Shown: piece after piece, positions 25,584 to 34,347 of the stretch
Numbering within the stretch: position 1 is the stretch's first letter
How the letters are laid out: each line of letters opens with the position of its first letter
From: Mycobacterium sp. AZCC_0083
GTDB lineage: Bacteria > Actinomycetota > Actinomycetes > Mycobacteriales > Mycobacteriaceae
NCBI RefSeq assembly: GCF_014202335.1
Contig: NZ_JACHGP010000009.1
Span: forward strand, 1-64,000
Reading direction: 5' to 3'
DNA: 64,000 bases
The notes under the pieces: model-generated
Databases searched by the model: none
Told to the model about the DNA's origin: nothing
The model's input: only the letters and a program-made list of their open reading frames with translations
Position numbers and translations under genes: made by a program

Positions 25584-26375
25584 TCAGCAGTCGTCGTCGA
25601 ACACCGTAGGCGCGTCGTCGGCCGGTCCCCCGGCTTCGGCGCGGACCAGCAGCCGTCCGACCGCGCCGTCGAACGGCGGTGAGTAGGAGACGTTCTCCTC
25701 GCAACCACCGCCTTCCAGGCCGCCGATCAGGCCCGCGATCACCGATCCGGTCACCCACGGGGCGCCGCTGGTGCCGTCGACCAGGCCCGCACATGGCAGC
25801 GCAGGGAAGCCGCGGTCCTCGGACGACGTGCGGGTGGTGCAGCCGACCGGGTCGCCACCCGTCCCCATCGGGTAGCCGGTGACGGTGACGTCTGTGCCCG
25901 CCTTCGGCGCAGGCCCAACGGCGAACCCTCCCCCTGCCCGCGTCTCGACCGAACCGCCGCCGTCGCGGCTCACCCTGGCGACGGCGAAGTCGGCCAACGG
26001 GTCTTGATCGGTGACCCAGCGCGGGTCGAGGTAGACGGCGTCGACGTGGAAGAAATCCGAATCGGCTGCCTCACTGGCGAACTGCGGCACGAAGTACGCA
26101 TCGACGCCCGCCGCCAAGCAGTGCGCGGCGGTGAGGATCAGGTCACCCGAGGACGAGTCCAGCACCGCCCCCGAGCACGTGTGCATTGACTGGTTGCCGA
26201 GGAACACCGCCCCCACTCTGGGCTCTGCGGGTACCGGCTTGGCGGACGGGGACGAATCCGCTTGGGGCGAGGTCGACGTCGTCGTACCCGTGGTCTGCGC
26301 GGTGGGCGAAGGCCCCGCGCAGGACACGGGCAGGGCCAACAGCCCCGTCAACAGAACGATCCGAGCGCCACGCAT
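25584..26375 (-). CDS. Exported trypsin-like serine protease, possible lipoprotein
   Basis: 263 residues. The N-terminus MRGARIVLLTGLLALPVSC is a signal peptide ending in a cysteine, but proline at -3 makes the lipobox atypical. A Ser/Thr/Pro-rich linker follows. The chymotrypsin-fold domain has the catalytic histidine in LTAAHC, an aspartate in PLADFAVAR, and the serine in GTSGAPW (GDSGGP-like). Cysteine pairs suit disulfides outside the cell. ATG 26375 is chosen because it starts the signal peptide; a frame opening at 26498 is unlikely. Not present in the M. tuberculosis order. Confidence 0.78.
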   Translation of the reverse strand: MRGARIVLLTGLLALPVSCAGPSPTAQTTGTTTSTSPQADSSPSAKPVPAEPRVGAVFLGNQSMHTCSGAVLDSSSGDLILTAAHCLAAGVDAYFVPQFASEAADSDFFHVDAVYLDPRWVTDQDPLADFAVARVSRDGGGSVETRAGGGFAVGPAPKAGTDVTVTGYPMGTGGDPVGCTTRTSSEDRGFPALPCAGLVDGTSGAPWVTGSVIAGLIGGLEGGGCEENVSYSPPFDGAVGRLLVRAEAGGPADDAPTVFDDDC

Positions 26376-26525
26376 GATGATCGATCTTGCCCGACGATGC
26401 TGGCGGCTGGGTGATGCGACGGAATGAGCGGGCCGGGGCACCGCGTTCGAACTGTTTGAGTGGGGCCGAGATGGCAACCACTGCAAAGTGCGGGACACTA
26501 GGTGTCACCAAGGAGGCAAAGCAGT

Positions 26526-27509
26526 ATGGCCGATCACCCAGAAGGCCCTGGGCAGCACTATCAACCGGAACAGACCGGGATGTACGAGCTGGAGTTCCCC
26601 GCGCCCCAGCTGTCGTCGGCAGACGGTCGTGGCCCGGTGCTGATCCACGCCCTCGAGGGGTTCTCGGACGCCGGCCACGCCATCAAGCTGGCCGCGGCGC
26701 ACCTGAGGAACACGCTGGACACCGAGTTGGTGGCGTCGTTCGCGATCGACGAGCTGCTGGACTACCGGTCGCGGCGGCCGCTGATGACGTTCAAGACCGA
26801 CCACTTCACCCACTACGACGACCCCGAGCTGAGCCTCTACGCGTTGCACGACACCGTCGGCACGCCGTTTCTGTTGCTCGCCGGGCTGGAACCAGACCTG
26901 AGGTGGGAACGGTTCATCACTGCCGTTCGGCTGCTGGCCGAACGGCTCGGGGTACGCCAGGTGATCGGGCTCGGCACGATACCGATGGCAGTGCCGCACA
27001 CCCGCCCGGTCACGATGACGGCCCACGCCAACGACAAGGAGCTCATCGCCGAGCACCAGCCGTGGGTCGGCGAGGTTCAGGTGCCCGCAAGCGTGTCGAA
27101 CCTGCTCGAGTACCGGATGGCCCAGCACGGCCACGAGGCGGTCGGCTACACCGTCCACGTGCCGCACTACCTGGCCCAGACGGACTACCCGGCGGCCGCC
27201 GAGGCGCTGCTCGCAGAAGTCGCACGCACCGGCTCCTTGCAGATCCCGCTGGCCGCACTGGGAGAGGCGGGTGCCGAAGTGCTCGCAAAGATCAACGAGC
27301 AGGTGGAGTCGAGTACCGAGGTCGCTCAAGTGGTGACCGCGCTCGAGCGACAGTACGATGCGTTCGTTAGCGCTCAAGAGAACCGGTCTTTGCTGGCGCG
27401 AGACGAAGATCTTCCAAGTGGTGACGAACTCGGCGCCGAGTTCGAGCGATTCCTTGCCCAGCGCGATGAGTCCAAAGGCGGCGACGACGGCATCGTAGGG
27501 TTCGACTAG
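26526..27509 (+). CDS. PAC2-family protein (Rv2714-like)
   Basis: 327 residues. GPVLIHALEGFSDAGHAIKLAAAHL is the PAC2 opening, and VIGLGTIPMAVPHTRPV and VPHYLAQTDYPAAAEALL follow. PAC2 proteins are related to eukaryotic proteasome assembly chaperones; mycobacterial function is not established. AGGAGG precedes ATG 26526 by nine bases. It begins an apparent co-directional run with the hydrolase gene. Confidence 0.85.
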   Translation: MADHPEGPGQHYQPEQTGMYELEFPAPQLSSADGRGPVLIHALEGFSDAGHAIKLAAAHLRNTLDTELVASFAIDELLDYRSRRPLMTFKTDHFTHYDDPELSLYALHDTVGTPFLLLAGLEPDLRWERFITAVRLLAERLGVRQVIGLGTIPMAVPHTRPVTMTAHANDKELIAEHQPWVGEVQVPASVSNLLEYRMAQHGHEAVGYTVHVPHYLAQTDYPAAAEALLAEVARTGSLQIPLAALGEAGAEVLAKINEQVESSTEVAQVVTALERQYDAFVSAQENRSLLARDEDLPSGDELGAEFERFLAQRDESKGGDDGIVGFD

Positions 27510-27558
27510 TACGCCCTACCCCGGGCCCGACAGTGAAGTTGGCGAGGAGTTGGCGATC

Positions 27559-28581
27559 ATGGCGAAGCGAAAGCCCAATCTGCGCAGTGTGCGCGAACTG
27601 ACCCCGACGCTGCACTACCGCACCATTCATGGGTACCGGCGCGCGTACCGGGTGGCCGGCTCGGGCCCGGTGATCCTGCTGATCCACGGTATCGGCGACA
27701 ACTCCACGACGTGGAGCACGGTCCAGTCGAAGCTGGCGCAGCGATTCACCGTCATCGCACCCGACCTACTGGGCCACGGCCAGTCGGACAAGCCACGCGC
27801 GGACTATTCGGTTGCGGCCTATGCCAACGGAATGCGCGACCTGTTGAGCGTGCTCGACGTCGAACGGGTCACCGTGGTCGGCCACTCGCTCGGCGGTGGG
27901 GTGGCCATGCAGTTCGCCTACCAGTTCCCACAATTGGTGGACCGCCTGATCCTCGTCGGCGCGGGCGGGGTGACCAAGGACGTCAACATCGCGCTGCGCA
28001 TCGCGTCCCTGCCGATGGGCACCGAGGCACTGGCCCTGCTGCGCCTGCCGTTGGTGCTGCCCGCACTGCAGGTGGTCGGACGGGTCGGCGGTGCGATGTT
28101 CGGCTCGACCGGCCTTGGCCGCGACCTCCCCGACGTGCTGCGCATCCTGGCCGACCTGCCAGAACCCAACGCCTCGTCGGCATTCGCCCGCACCCTGCGT
28201 GCGGTAGTGGATTGGCGTGGCCAGGTCGTGACCATGCTGGATCGATGTTACTTGACGGAATCCGTTCCAGTGCAGCTGATTTGGGGATCACAAGATTCGG
28301 TGATCCCGGTCGATCACGCCCTCATGGCGCACTCCGCAATGCCCGGCTCGGTCCTCGAGGTCTTCGACGGATCGGGCCACTTCCCGTTCCACGACGATCC
28401 GGACCGCTTCGTCGAGAGCGTCGAGAAGTTCATCGACTCGACCACCCCGGCCGTGTACGACCAGGACGCGCTGCGCGACCTGCTTCGGACCGGTATCAGC
28501 GAGCGAGCCATCACCGGAACGATCGACACCAGGGTGGCCGTACTCGACGCCATGGGCGCCGACGAGCGTAGCGCTACCTGA
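27559..28581 (+). CDS. Alpha/beta hydrolase (Rv2715-like)
   Basis: 340 residues. VILLIHGIGDNSTTW (oxyanion HG), VVGHSLGGGVAMQFAYQFP (nucleophile elbow, Ser), IWGSQDSVIPVDHA (acid) and FDGSGHFPFHDDPDRF (catalytic His) give a complete triad. The substrate is unknown. ATG 27559 is preferred over TTG 27550 because GAGGAG lies nine bases ahead. Confidence 0.87.
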   Translation: MAKRKPNLRSVRELTPTLHYRTIHGYRRAYRVAGSGPVILLIHGIGDNSTTWSTVQSKLAQRFTVIAPDLLGHGQSDKPRADYSVAAYANGMRDLLSVLDVERVTVVGHSLGGGVAMQFAYQFPQLVDRLILVGAGGVTKDVNIALRIASLPMGTEALALLRLPLVLPALQVVGRVGGAMFGSTGLGRDLPDVLRILADLPEPNASSAFARTLRAVVDWRGQVVTMLDRCYLTESVPVQLIWGSQDSVIPVDHALMAHSAMPGSVLEVFDGSGHFPFHDDPDRFVESVEKFIDSTTPAVYDQDALRDLLRTGISERAITGTIDTRVAVLDAMGADERSAT

Positions 28582-28614
28582 CCGCCTGCGAAACCGAGGG
28601 CCGAACGCACGAAG

Positions 28615-28620
28615 TAGCAT
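28615..28620 (+). promoter_or_regulatory. -10 box for leaderless PhzF-like mRNA
   Basis: TAGCAT fits TANNNT and ends exactly seven bases before ATG 28628. Confidence 0.6.
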
Positions 28621-28627
28621 GGGGCGC

Positions 28628-29326
28628 ATGGCCATCGACGTGACCGTGTTGCGAGTGTTCACCGATTCGGACGGCAATTACGGCAACGCCCTCGGCGTCG
28701 TCGACACCATCCAGGTGAACCCCGCCGACAGACAACGGGTCGCCACCGAATTGGGTTATAGCGAAACCATTTTCGTCGGACTGCCGGCGCCCGGCACCAG
28801 CACCGCCGTTGCGCACATCTTCACCCCCGCTGCCGAGCTGCCCTTCGCGGGGCATCCTACGGTCGGGGCGGCGTGGTGGCTCAAGCAGCGCGGCACGCCG
28901 ATCAACACACTGCAGGTGCCCGGCGGCGTCGTGCAGGTGGAGTACCTGTCGCAGCCGGACGGCGAGTTCACCGAGATCAGGGCCCGCTCGGAGTGGGCGC
29001 CGGACTTCTCGATCTACTACCTGAACTCGGTAGACGAGGTCCTCGCCGCCGACCCCGCCGACTACTCCGACGATGGCGAGCACTACGTGTGGGCGTGGAT
29101 CGACAAGGGCGAGGGCAGCATTCGTTCGCGTGTGTTCGCCAGCCGTCTTGGCATCCCGGAGGACGAGGCGACCGGCGCCGCGGCGGTCCGCATCACCGAC
29201 CACCTGAGCCGTGACCTGATGATCACGCAGGGGAAGGGCTCGCAGATCCGCACATCGTGGAGCCCGGAGGGATGGGTGAAGGTGGCCGGTCGGGTGGTCG
29301 AGGACGGGGTCAGACAGATCGACTGA
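28628..29326 (+). CDS. PhzF-family isomerase-like protein (Rv2716-like)
   Basis: 232 residues. FTDSDGNYGNALGVV opens the domain; the conserved acid appears in LGYSETIFVGLP; ELPFAGHPTVGAAWWL is the PhzF substrate-binding loop; and EDEATGAAAVRITDH is its second-half counterpart. PhzF enzymes are diaminopimelate-epimerase-fold isomerases; the substrate here is unknown. The start fits leaderless initiation. Next to it M. tuberculosis has Rv2717c, which is missing here. Confidence 0.86.
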   Translation: MAIDVTVLRVFTDSDGNYGNALGVVDTIQVNPADRQRVATELGYSETIFVGLPAPGTSTAVAHIFTPAAELPFAGHPTVGAAWWLKQRGTPINTLQVPGGVVQVEYLSQPDGEFTEIRARSEWAPDFSIYYLNSVDEVLAADPADYSDDGEHYVWAWIDKGEGSIRSRVFASRLGIPEDEATGAAAVRITDHLSRDLMITQGKGSQIRTSWSPEGWVKVAGRVVEDGVRQID

Positions 29327-29335
29327 CCGCACGGG

Positions 29336-29797
29336 TCAGCTCGACGCCACTCCGCGATGAGCCCGCAACGCCTCGATTTCGCGTTCGAAGTCGTCGGCCG
29401 AGGAGAACGAACGGTACACCGATGCGAACCGCAGATAGGCGACTTCGTCGAGGTCGCGGAGGGGGCCGAGGATGGCAAGACCCACCTCGTTGCTCGGCAC
29501 TTCGGGCGATCCGCCTGCGCGTACGGCGTCCTCGACCTGCTGCGCGAGCAGGTTCAACGCATCGTCGTCGACCTGACGGCCCTGGCACGCGCGTCGCACG
29601 CCCTTGATCACCTTCTCGCGGCTGAACGGCTCGGTGACGCCGCTGCGCTTTACGACGGCCAGCACGGCGGTCTCCACGGTGGTGAATCGGCGGCCGCACT
29701 CGGGGCATGACCGGCGTCGCCGGATCGCCTGGCCCTCATCGGCCTCGCGGGAATCGACCACGCGCGAGTCGGGGTGACGACAGAACGGACAGTGCAT
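29336..29797 (-). CDS. nrdR: Transcriptional repressor NrdR
   Basis: 153 residues, full length. The N-terminal zinc ribbon is MHCPFCRHPDSRVVDSR with CPECGRRFTT (CxxC, CxxC), followed by an ATP-cone domain (VVKRSGVTEPFSREKVIKGVRRAC). NrdR senses ATP/dATP and represses ribonucleotide reductase genes. AAGGAG lies six bases before ATG 29797. The frame that continues to 30463 is a shadow of the upstream gene. Confidence 0.94.
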   Translation of the reverse strand: MHCPFCRHPDSRVVDSREADEGQAIRRRRSCPECGRRFTTVETAVLAVVKRSGVTEPFSREKVIKGVRRACQGRQVDDDALNLLAQQVEDAVRAGGSPEVPSNEVGLAILGPLRDLDEVAYLRFASVYRSFSSADDFEREIEALRAHRGVASS

Positions 29798-29895
29798 CAC
29801 CGCTCCTTCGCCGCCGTCGTGGCGCCCGAGCACTTCGGACGAATACGAGCGTACCGTTGCACGGCAGCGAATTTGACTGCGCATGTCGCGCGAGA

Positions 29896-30336
29896 TCACC
29901 CGACGGGCGCGATGAGGGTCTGTCCGGCGTCTACCGCGGCTGACTGAAGTTCGTTGAGTTCCCGGATCTGGTCGACGACAGCACCGACCGGTGCATCGGG
30001 AGCCACCCGCTGCGCGAGTTGCTGTAGCGACTCGCCCGCCTGCACCTGGACCACGGCGAGCTGGCTCGGCATCTGCTCCGCCGGTTCCGCGGATGCGCCC
30101 AGCTGGGCGACCAGACCCAGCCACACGGTGATGGCCGCGGCGACGAGGGAGAGCAACACGGTGGTCAACGGCGTGATGGGCCTGCGGCGATGGGATGCGC
30201 GCGACATCAGCACACCCGTGCGCTGGTAGCGCAGGGGCGAGCCGGCAGGTCGGCTCGAGTCGGGCCGTCGCCTCGCGGCCTGCCGGACGGGCCGGACGAC
30301 GACATCGGTGGGGTTCTCGCGGGTGATGGTGGTCAT
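29896..30336 (-). CDS. LysM-domain membrane protein, ChiZ-like (Rv2719c-like)
   Basis: 146 residues: basic cytosolic N-terminus, one membrane segment (about residues 55-80, LTTVLLSLVAAAITVWLGLV) and an outside LysM-like domain (VVQVQAGESLQQLAQRVAP...QIRELNEL...AGQTLIAPVG). The M. tuberculosis homologue, ChiZ, is a DNA-damage-induced cell-wall hydrolase that slows division (recalled). A LexA-like box lies in its promoter. Confidence 0.8.
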   Translation of the reverse strand: MTTITRENPTDVVVRPVRQAARRRPDSSRPAGSPLRYQRTGVLMSRASHRRRPITPLTTVLLSLVAAAITVWLGLVAQLGASAEPAEQMPSQLAVVQVQAGESLQQLAQRVAPDAPVGAVVDQIRELNELQSAAVDAGQTLIAPVG

Positions 30337-30387
30337 CTGCGGGCCTTTCGCTGTGTTCTACGGTGCGGTGTTCGCTCCTGTGTTCGA

Positions 30388-30393
30388 ATACTA
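30388..30393 (-). promoter_or_regulatory. -10 box of the ChiZ-like gene
   Basis: On the minus strand TAGTAT fits TANNNT, about 50 bases before ATG 30336. Confidence 0.45.
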
Positions 30394-30414
30394 ATCGCTC
30401 AGGTGTTCGATGAC

Positions 30415-30430
30415 TAGAACATGTGATCGA
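30415..30430 (-). promoter_or_regulatory. LexA (SOS) box-like site, imperfect
   Basis: Minus strand reads TCGATC-ACAT-GTTCTA, ten of twelve positions of the mycobacterial SOS consensus TCGAAC-N4-GTTCGA. It lies 22 bp upstream of the ChiZ-like -10, near the -35 position. Confidence 0.5.
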
Positions 30431-30591
30431 ACTGTTGCGAACGATAACCGGACCCACCGACAAGCCCGGCCGCCATGAAGGACCAGAGAAGCGTCGTGAA
30501 CGTTCGCAGCGCCTCCTCGGCGAGTTCGTCGATCGAGTGGAACAGTTACCCGTCGAGGCCGGCCTACCGTCGCCACGATCCAGGAGATTCG

Positions 30592-31377
30592 ATGACCACT
30601 GACCTGCGCGGCGCCCGCGTCCTACTCACCGGTGCCACCGGCGGCATCGGCCACGCCATAGCCCGCGCCCTGCACGCCGAAGGTGCCGTCCTCGTGCTCA
30701 CCGGGCGCCGCGCGGAGACGCTCGACGCGCTATCCGCCGAACTGGGCGCGACGACGCTCACCGCCGACCTCGCCCGTCCCGAGGCACCCAACGAGCTGCT
30801 CGAACGAGCGGGCAGGGTCGACGTGCTCATCGCGAACGCGGCACTGCCCGGCGTCGGCCGGCTGACGGATTTCAGCATCGACGACCTCGACCGCAACCTC
30901 GCGGTGAACCTGCGCACGCCGATCGTCATGGCCCGCGCCGTAGTGCCCGCCATGCTCGAACGCGGCAGCGGCCACCTCGTCTTCATCGGTTCCGTCTCGG
31001 GTATCACCGCCTCACCAGGCGGTTCGATCTACAGCGCAACGAAGTTCGGCCTGCGCGGGTTCTCCGACGGCCTGCGCCAGGACCTGCACGGCAGCGGCGT
31101 AGGCGTCTCGATGGTCATGCCGGGATTCGTCAGCGACGCAGGCATGTTCGTCGAATCCGGCATGCGGCTGCCGCCCGGGGTGCGCACCACGACCCCGGAA
31201 CGGGTCGCCGCGAGAGTGGTCCGCGCGATCCGGCGCGACGTCGGCGAGATCGTCGCCGCACCGCTCGAGATGCGGATCGCCGCAAAGCTCGGGTCACTGG
31301 CCCCAGCGCTCAGCGCCAAAGTCCAGCGAATGGCGGGCGCCGCCGAGATCAGTGCAGCTCACCGCGGGACCCCGTGA
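30592..31377 (+). CDS. SDR-family oxidoreductase
   Basis: 261 residues. Cofactor motif TGATGGIGHAIARAL, NAG-type motif IANAALPG, catalytic Ser-Tyr-Lys in GSVSG and YSATKFG. The GRRAE after strand two suggests NADP(H). The C-terminal region resembles short-chain dehydrogenases acting on lipids, but the substrate is unknown. AGGAG sits six bases before ATG 30592. It lies between the ChiZ-like gene and lexA, an interruption compared with M. tuberculosis. Confidence 0.85.
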   Translation: MTTDLRGARVLLTGATGGIGHAIARALHAEGAVLVLTGRRAETLDALSAELGATTLTADLARPEAPNELLERAGRVDVLIANAALPGVGRLTDFSIDDLDRNLAVNLRTPIVMARAVVPAMLERGSGHLVFIGSVSGITASPGGSIYSATKFGLRGFSDGLRQDLHGSGVGVSMVMPGFVSDAGMFVESGMRLPPGVRTTTPERVAARVVRAIRRDVGEIVAAPLEMRIAAKLGSLAPALSAKVQRMAGAAEISAAHRGTP

Positions 31378-31419
31378 GTTGATCGGCGCCCAGCGTCGAC
31401 GCGCACACCGCGACACGCC

Positions 31420-31435
31420 TCGAACACATGTTTGA
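31420..31435 (+). promoter_or_regulatory. LexA (SOS) box of lexA
   Basis: TCGAAC-ACAT-GTTTGA matches the SOS consensus at eleven of twelve positions. It covers the -35 region of the leaderless lexA promoter (-10 at 31455-31460), consistent with autorepression. Confidence 0.9.
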
Positions 31436-31454
31436 TTATCGGCGGACGAAAGAC

Positions 31455-31460
31455 TAGATT
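31455..31460 (+). promoter_or_regulatory. -10 box for leaderless lexA mRNA
   Basis: TAGATT fits TANNNT and ends seven bases before ATG 31468. Confidence 0.65.
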
Positions 31461-31467
31461 CGCCCAC

Positions 31468-32136
31468 ATGAGCGATAGCACTGACACCCGGGACCCCGCA
31501 CTGACCCAGCGTCAACGCACCATCCTCGACGTCATCCGCTCCTCAGTCACCACCAGGGGTTATCCACCCAGCATCCGCGAGATCGGCGATGCCGTCGGCC
31601 TCACGTCGACCTCATCGGTCGCCCATCAGCTGCGCACGCTCGAACGCAAGGGCTATCTGCGGCGCGACCCCAACCGCCCGCGGGCGGTGGACGTCCGCAC
31701 CCCCGAGGAACTCGCGGGCCCGGTTGTCGCCACCGATGTGGCCGGCTCCGACGCGCTGCCCGAGCCGACGTACGTGCCCGTGCTCGGACGCATCGCGGCC
31801 GGCGGCCCGATCCTCGCCGAGGAAGCCGTCGAGGACGTGTTCCCACTGCCGCGCGAACTCGTCGGCGAGGGCTCGCTATTCCTGCTCAAGGTCGTGGGCG
31901 AGTCGATGATCGACGCCGCGATCTGCGACGGCGACTGGGTGGTCATCCGTCAGCAGAACGTCGCGGACAACGGCGACATCGTCGCGGCGATGATCGACGG
32001 CGAGGCGACGGTGAAGACGTTCAAGCGCACCCGCGGCCAGGTCTGGCTGATGCCCCACAACCCGTTGTTCGATCCGATCCCCGGCAACGACGCCGCCATC
32101 CTTGGCAAGGTCGTCACGGTCATCCGCAAGGTCTAG
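31468..32136 (+). CDS. lexA: SOS repressor LexA
   Basis: 222 residues. Winged-helix DNA-binding domain with TTRGYPPSIREIGDAVGLTS; the self-cleavage Ala-Gly is in GRIAAGGPIL; catalytic Ser in VGESMIDAAI and Lys in ATVKTFKR. RecA-DNA filaments trigger autocleavage. ATG 31468 is chosen over an upstream start at 31432 because of leaderless spacing and because the longer frame would run into the SOS box. Its 3' end overlaps the TetR gene by four bases. Confidence 0.96.
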   Translation: MSDSTDTRDPALTQRQRTILDVIRSSVTTRGYPPSIREIGDAVGLTSTSSVAHQLRTLERKGYLRRDPNRPRAVDVRTPEELAGPVVATDVAGSDALPEPTYVPVLGRIAAGGPILAEEAVEDVFPLPRELVGEGSLFLLKVVGESMIDAAICDGDWVVIRQQNVADNGDIVAAMIDGEATVKTFKRTRGQVWLMPHNPLFDPIPGNDAAILGKVVTVIRKV

Positions 32137-32849
32137 CCCAGGTTGTCGACGATCAGCCCGAGGGTGAAGTCGAATCGTTCGTGACCGGTGCCCGACGTCA
32201 GTTCGGCCGCATATCGTCGGGTCGACGGAAACGCGTCGGCCGGCAGCGCCTCGAAGCGGTCCACTAGCTCGTCACGGCTGACCACCCAGGCTTCGTCCTG
32301 GCCATCGCGCTGCGCCTCGACCAATGAGATCTCCAGCGTGTAGGCGTTGATGTAGAGCGACAGGGAGTCCATCGCCCAGGCCGCCGTCTGGGGCGGTACG
32401 CCGCCGGCGACCAGGATCGTCAGCATCCCCTCCGCCACTCGCAAGGTGTCGAGGTTGGTTGACGCGGTGGCGAGCGCTGCGCGCGAGATGCCCGGGTACC
32501 TCAGGTACTGATCGCGCATCTGGGCACATACGTCGCGGATCTGTTCACGCCAGATCGCCGGGTTGGGCTCGGGCAGCACGATTTCCGAGGACAACCGACC
32601 GATGAGCAGCTCGTCGATGTCGGCCTTGTTGACGACGTGGGCGTACAGCGAGGCCGGTCCGGTACCGAGCACGTTGGCCACACTGCGCATCGTCAACGCG
32701 TCATAGCCCTGGGTTGCCACCACCTGTAGCGCGGCCTCGATGATCCGTTCGACGGTGATCGGCGCCTTCTTCGTGCCAGGTGAGGCGGCAGAGTCGTCGA
32801 GCTGCGCGTGACGAGCCGCGCGGCGGGTCTTCGGGTCAACACGGGGCAT
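32133..32849 (-). CDS. TetR-family transcriptional regulator
   Basis: 238 residues. After a basic N-terminal extension, ITVERIIEAALQVVATQGYDALTMRSVANVLGTGPASLYAHV is the TetR helix-turn-helix (about residues 30-75). The rest is a ligand-binding helical domain of the TetR_C type. Start ATG 32849 follows a leaderless -10. The divergent MFS gene and three operator-like repeats in between mark it as the local repressor of that transporter. Confidence 0.87.
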   Translation of the reverse strand: MPRVDPKTRRAARHAQLDDSAASPGTKKAPITVERIIEAALQVVATQGYDALTMRSVANVLGTGPASLYAHVVNKADIDELLIGRLSSEIVLPEPNPAIWREQIRDVCAQMRDQYLRYPGISRAALATASTNLDTLRVAEGMLTILVAGGVPPQTAAWAMDSLSLYINAYTLEISLVEAQRDGQDEAWVVSRDELVDRFEALPADAFPSTRRYAAELTSGTGHERFDFTLGLIVDNLG

Positions 32850-32856
32850 GTGACTG

Positions 32857-32862
32857 ACTCTA
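32857..32862 (-). promoter_or_regulatory. -10 box for leaderless tetR mRNA
   Basis: Minus strand TAGAGT fits TANNNT and ends seven bases before ATG 32849. Confidence 0.55.
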
Positions 32863-32864
32863 CC

Positions 32865-32892
32865 TTGACACAAACTTAGTTCGAGATATAGA
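32865..32892 (+). promoter_or_regulatory. Sigma-A-type promoter of the MFS-SDR operon
   Basis: TTGACA (32865-32870), 16-bp spacer, TATAGA (32887-32892). The start of transcription would fall close to GTG 32902. Operator copies lie in the spacer and at the start site. Confidence 0.65.
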
Positions 32893-32921
32893 ACTTAATT
32901 CGTGATTAGCGAACTTAGTTC
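32872..32921. promoter_or_regulatory. Three phased TetR operator copies
   Basis: Three near-identical dyads: AAACTTAGTTC (32872-32882), GAACTTAATTC (32891-32901), GAACTTAGTTC (32911-32921). The third is a perfect GAACT-T-AGTTC palindrome. Start-to-start distances are 19 and 20 bp, about two helical turns, so bound dimers would lie on one face of the DNA and cover both divergent promoters. Confidence 0.75.
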
Positions 32922-34332
32922 GTCAGAACCTCGGACGACGCCACCACGGTCGCTGCGCCGGGCCTACCGGGTGCTCGTCGTCGTGTTCGTCGCCGACCTG
33001 ATGGACATGCTCGACTCCACCGTCGCCAACCTCGCCGGACCGTCCATTCGTGCCGACCTCGGCGGCGACGAGACCACGCTGCAATGGGTGCTGGCCTCCT
33101 ACACCGTGACCTTTGCGCTCGGCCTGGTCACCGCGGGCCGGCTCGGCGACCTCGTCGGTCGTCGGCGGTTGTTCCTGATCGGCATGGCCGGATTCACCCT
33201 GGCCTCACTCGCGTGCGGGTTGGCGCCCGGCGTTGGCTGGCTCATCACCGCCCGCGCCGTGCAGGGGCTCTTCGGTTCGGTGATGATTCCGCAAGGGTTC
33301 GCACTGCTCACCGTCGTGTTCCCACCAGACAAGCTGCGCCAGGCCTTCGTCCCGTTCGGCCCGATCATGGGGCTCGCCTCCGTCGGAGGACCGATCCTGG
33401 CCGGCTGGCTACTGCACGTGAACCCGTTCGGCAGCGAGTGGCGCTCGATCTTCCTCATCAACGTCCCGATCGGCATCGCCGCGTGGCTGCTCAGCTGGCG
33501 CTACCTGCCCCGCCATACCGGCGAAGACCGCAACGCCCGACTCGACATCACCGGCGTCACGCTGCTCACCCTCGCCTCGGCAATGCTGATCATTCCCCTC
33601 GTCGAGGGACGCGAACTGGGCTGGCCGACCTGGACCTACGTGATGATGGCGGGCTCCGTCGTCGCGTTGGCTCTCTTCGTGATCTCCGAGCGCCGAAGCA
33701 CCCATCCGGTCATCGCGCCGTCGCTGTTTCGCAAACGCAGCTTCGTCGTCGGCCTGATCATCGTCGCCGGCTTCTTCGCCGCACAGAACGGATTCCTGTT
33801 GGCGTTCAACCTGCTGCTGCAACTCGGATTGCACTGGAGTCCAATGGATTCCGGCCTGGCCCTGATCCCATGGGCACTCGGCAGCGCCGTCGGCGTCGGC
33901 CTCGCAGGCGCGGTCCTCGTCGCGAAGCGCGGCCGCGCCACACTGCAACTCGGCCTCGGCTGCGCCGCAGTGGGTTTGATCGCGCTCTGCTGGACCATCG
34001 TGAGCTGGCGCGACGACCTCACCGCGATGACGCTGACACCGGCGCTGCTCGCGATCGGGTTCGGCACCGGCCTCGTCGGCGTCCCCATCTTCGAATACGT
34101 CCTCGGCGATTCCACCACCGCGGAAGTAGGCACCGGCTCCGGCATGCTCAACGCCGTTCAGCAGTTCGCCTCCGCGATCGGTTTCGCCGCCCTTGGCACC
34201 GTGTTCTTCGCCAAGGCCAATCACGGCACCTACGACAACGCTGGCGTGCTGGTCAGCGCGCTCGCCGCAGCACTGTTCCTGATCACTCTGCTGCTGGTCG
34301 GACTGCTCCCGAAACAACCACGATCCAACTAA
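32902..34332 (+). CDS. MFS drug/H+ antiporter, DHA2 (EmrB/QacA-type)
   Basis: 476 residues with about fourteen membrane helices. DLMDMLDSTVANLAGPSIRADLG and VTAGRLGDLVGRRRLFLIG (motif A) are DHA2 signatures, and WRSIFLINVPIGIAAWLL is the post-helix-five motif. It probably exports a toxic compound sensed by the adjacent TetR protein. GTG 32902 has no ribosome site but is near the expected transcription start; the third operator copy lies inside the first codons. The SDR gene follows after 15 bp. Confidence 0.85.
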   Translation: MISELSSSEPRTTPPRSLRRAYRVLVVVFVADLMDMLDSTVANLAGPSIRADLGGDETTLQWVLASYTVTFALGLVTAGRLGDLVGRRRLFLIGMAGFTLASLACGLAPGVGWLITARAVQGLFGSVMIPQGFALLTVVFPPDKLRQAFVPFGPIMGLASVGGPILAGWLLHVNPFGSEWRSIFLINVPIGIAAWLLSWRYLPRHTGEDRNARLDITGVTLLTLASAMLIIPLVEGRELGWPTWTYVMMAGSVVALALFVISERRSTHPVIAPSLFRKRSFVVGLIIVAGFFAAQNGFLLAFNLLLQLGLHWSPMDSGLALIPWALGSAVGVGLAGAVLVAKRGRATLQLGLGCAAVGLIALCWTIVSWRDDLTAMTLTPALLAIGFGTGLVGVPIFEYVLGDSTTAEVGTGSGMLNAVQQFASAIGFAALGTVFFAKANHGTYDNAGVLVSALAAALFLITLLLVGLLPKQPRSN

Positions 34333-34347
34333 CTCGAAAGATCAACC

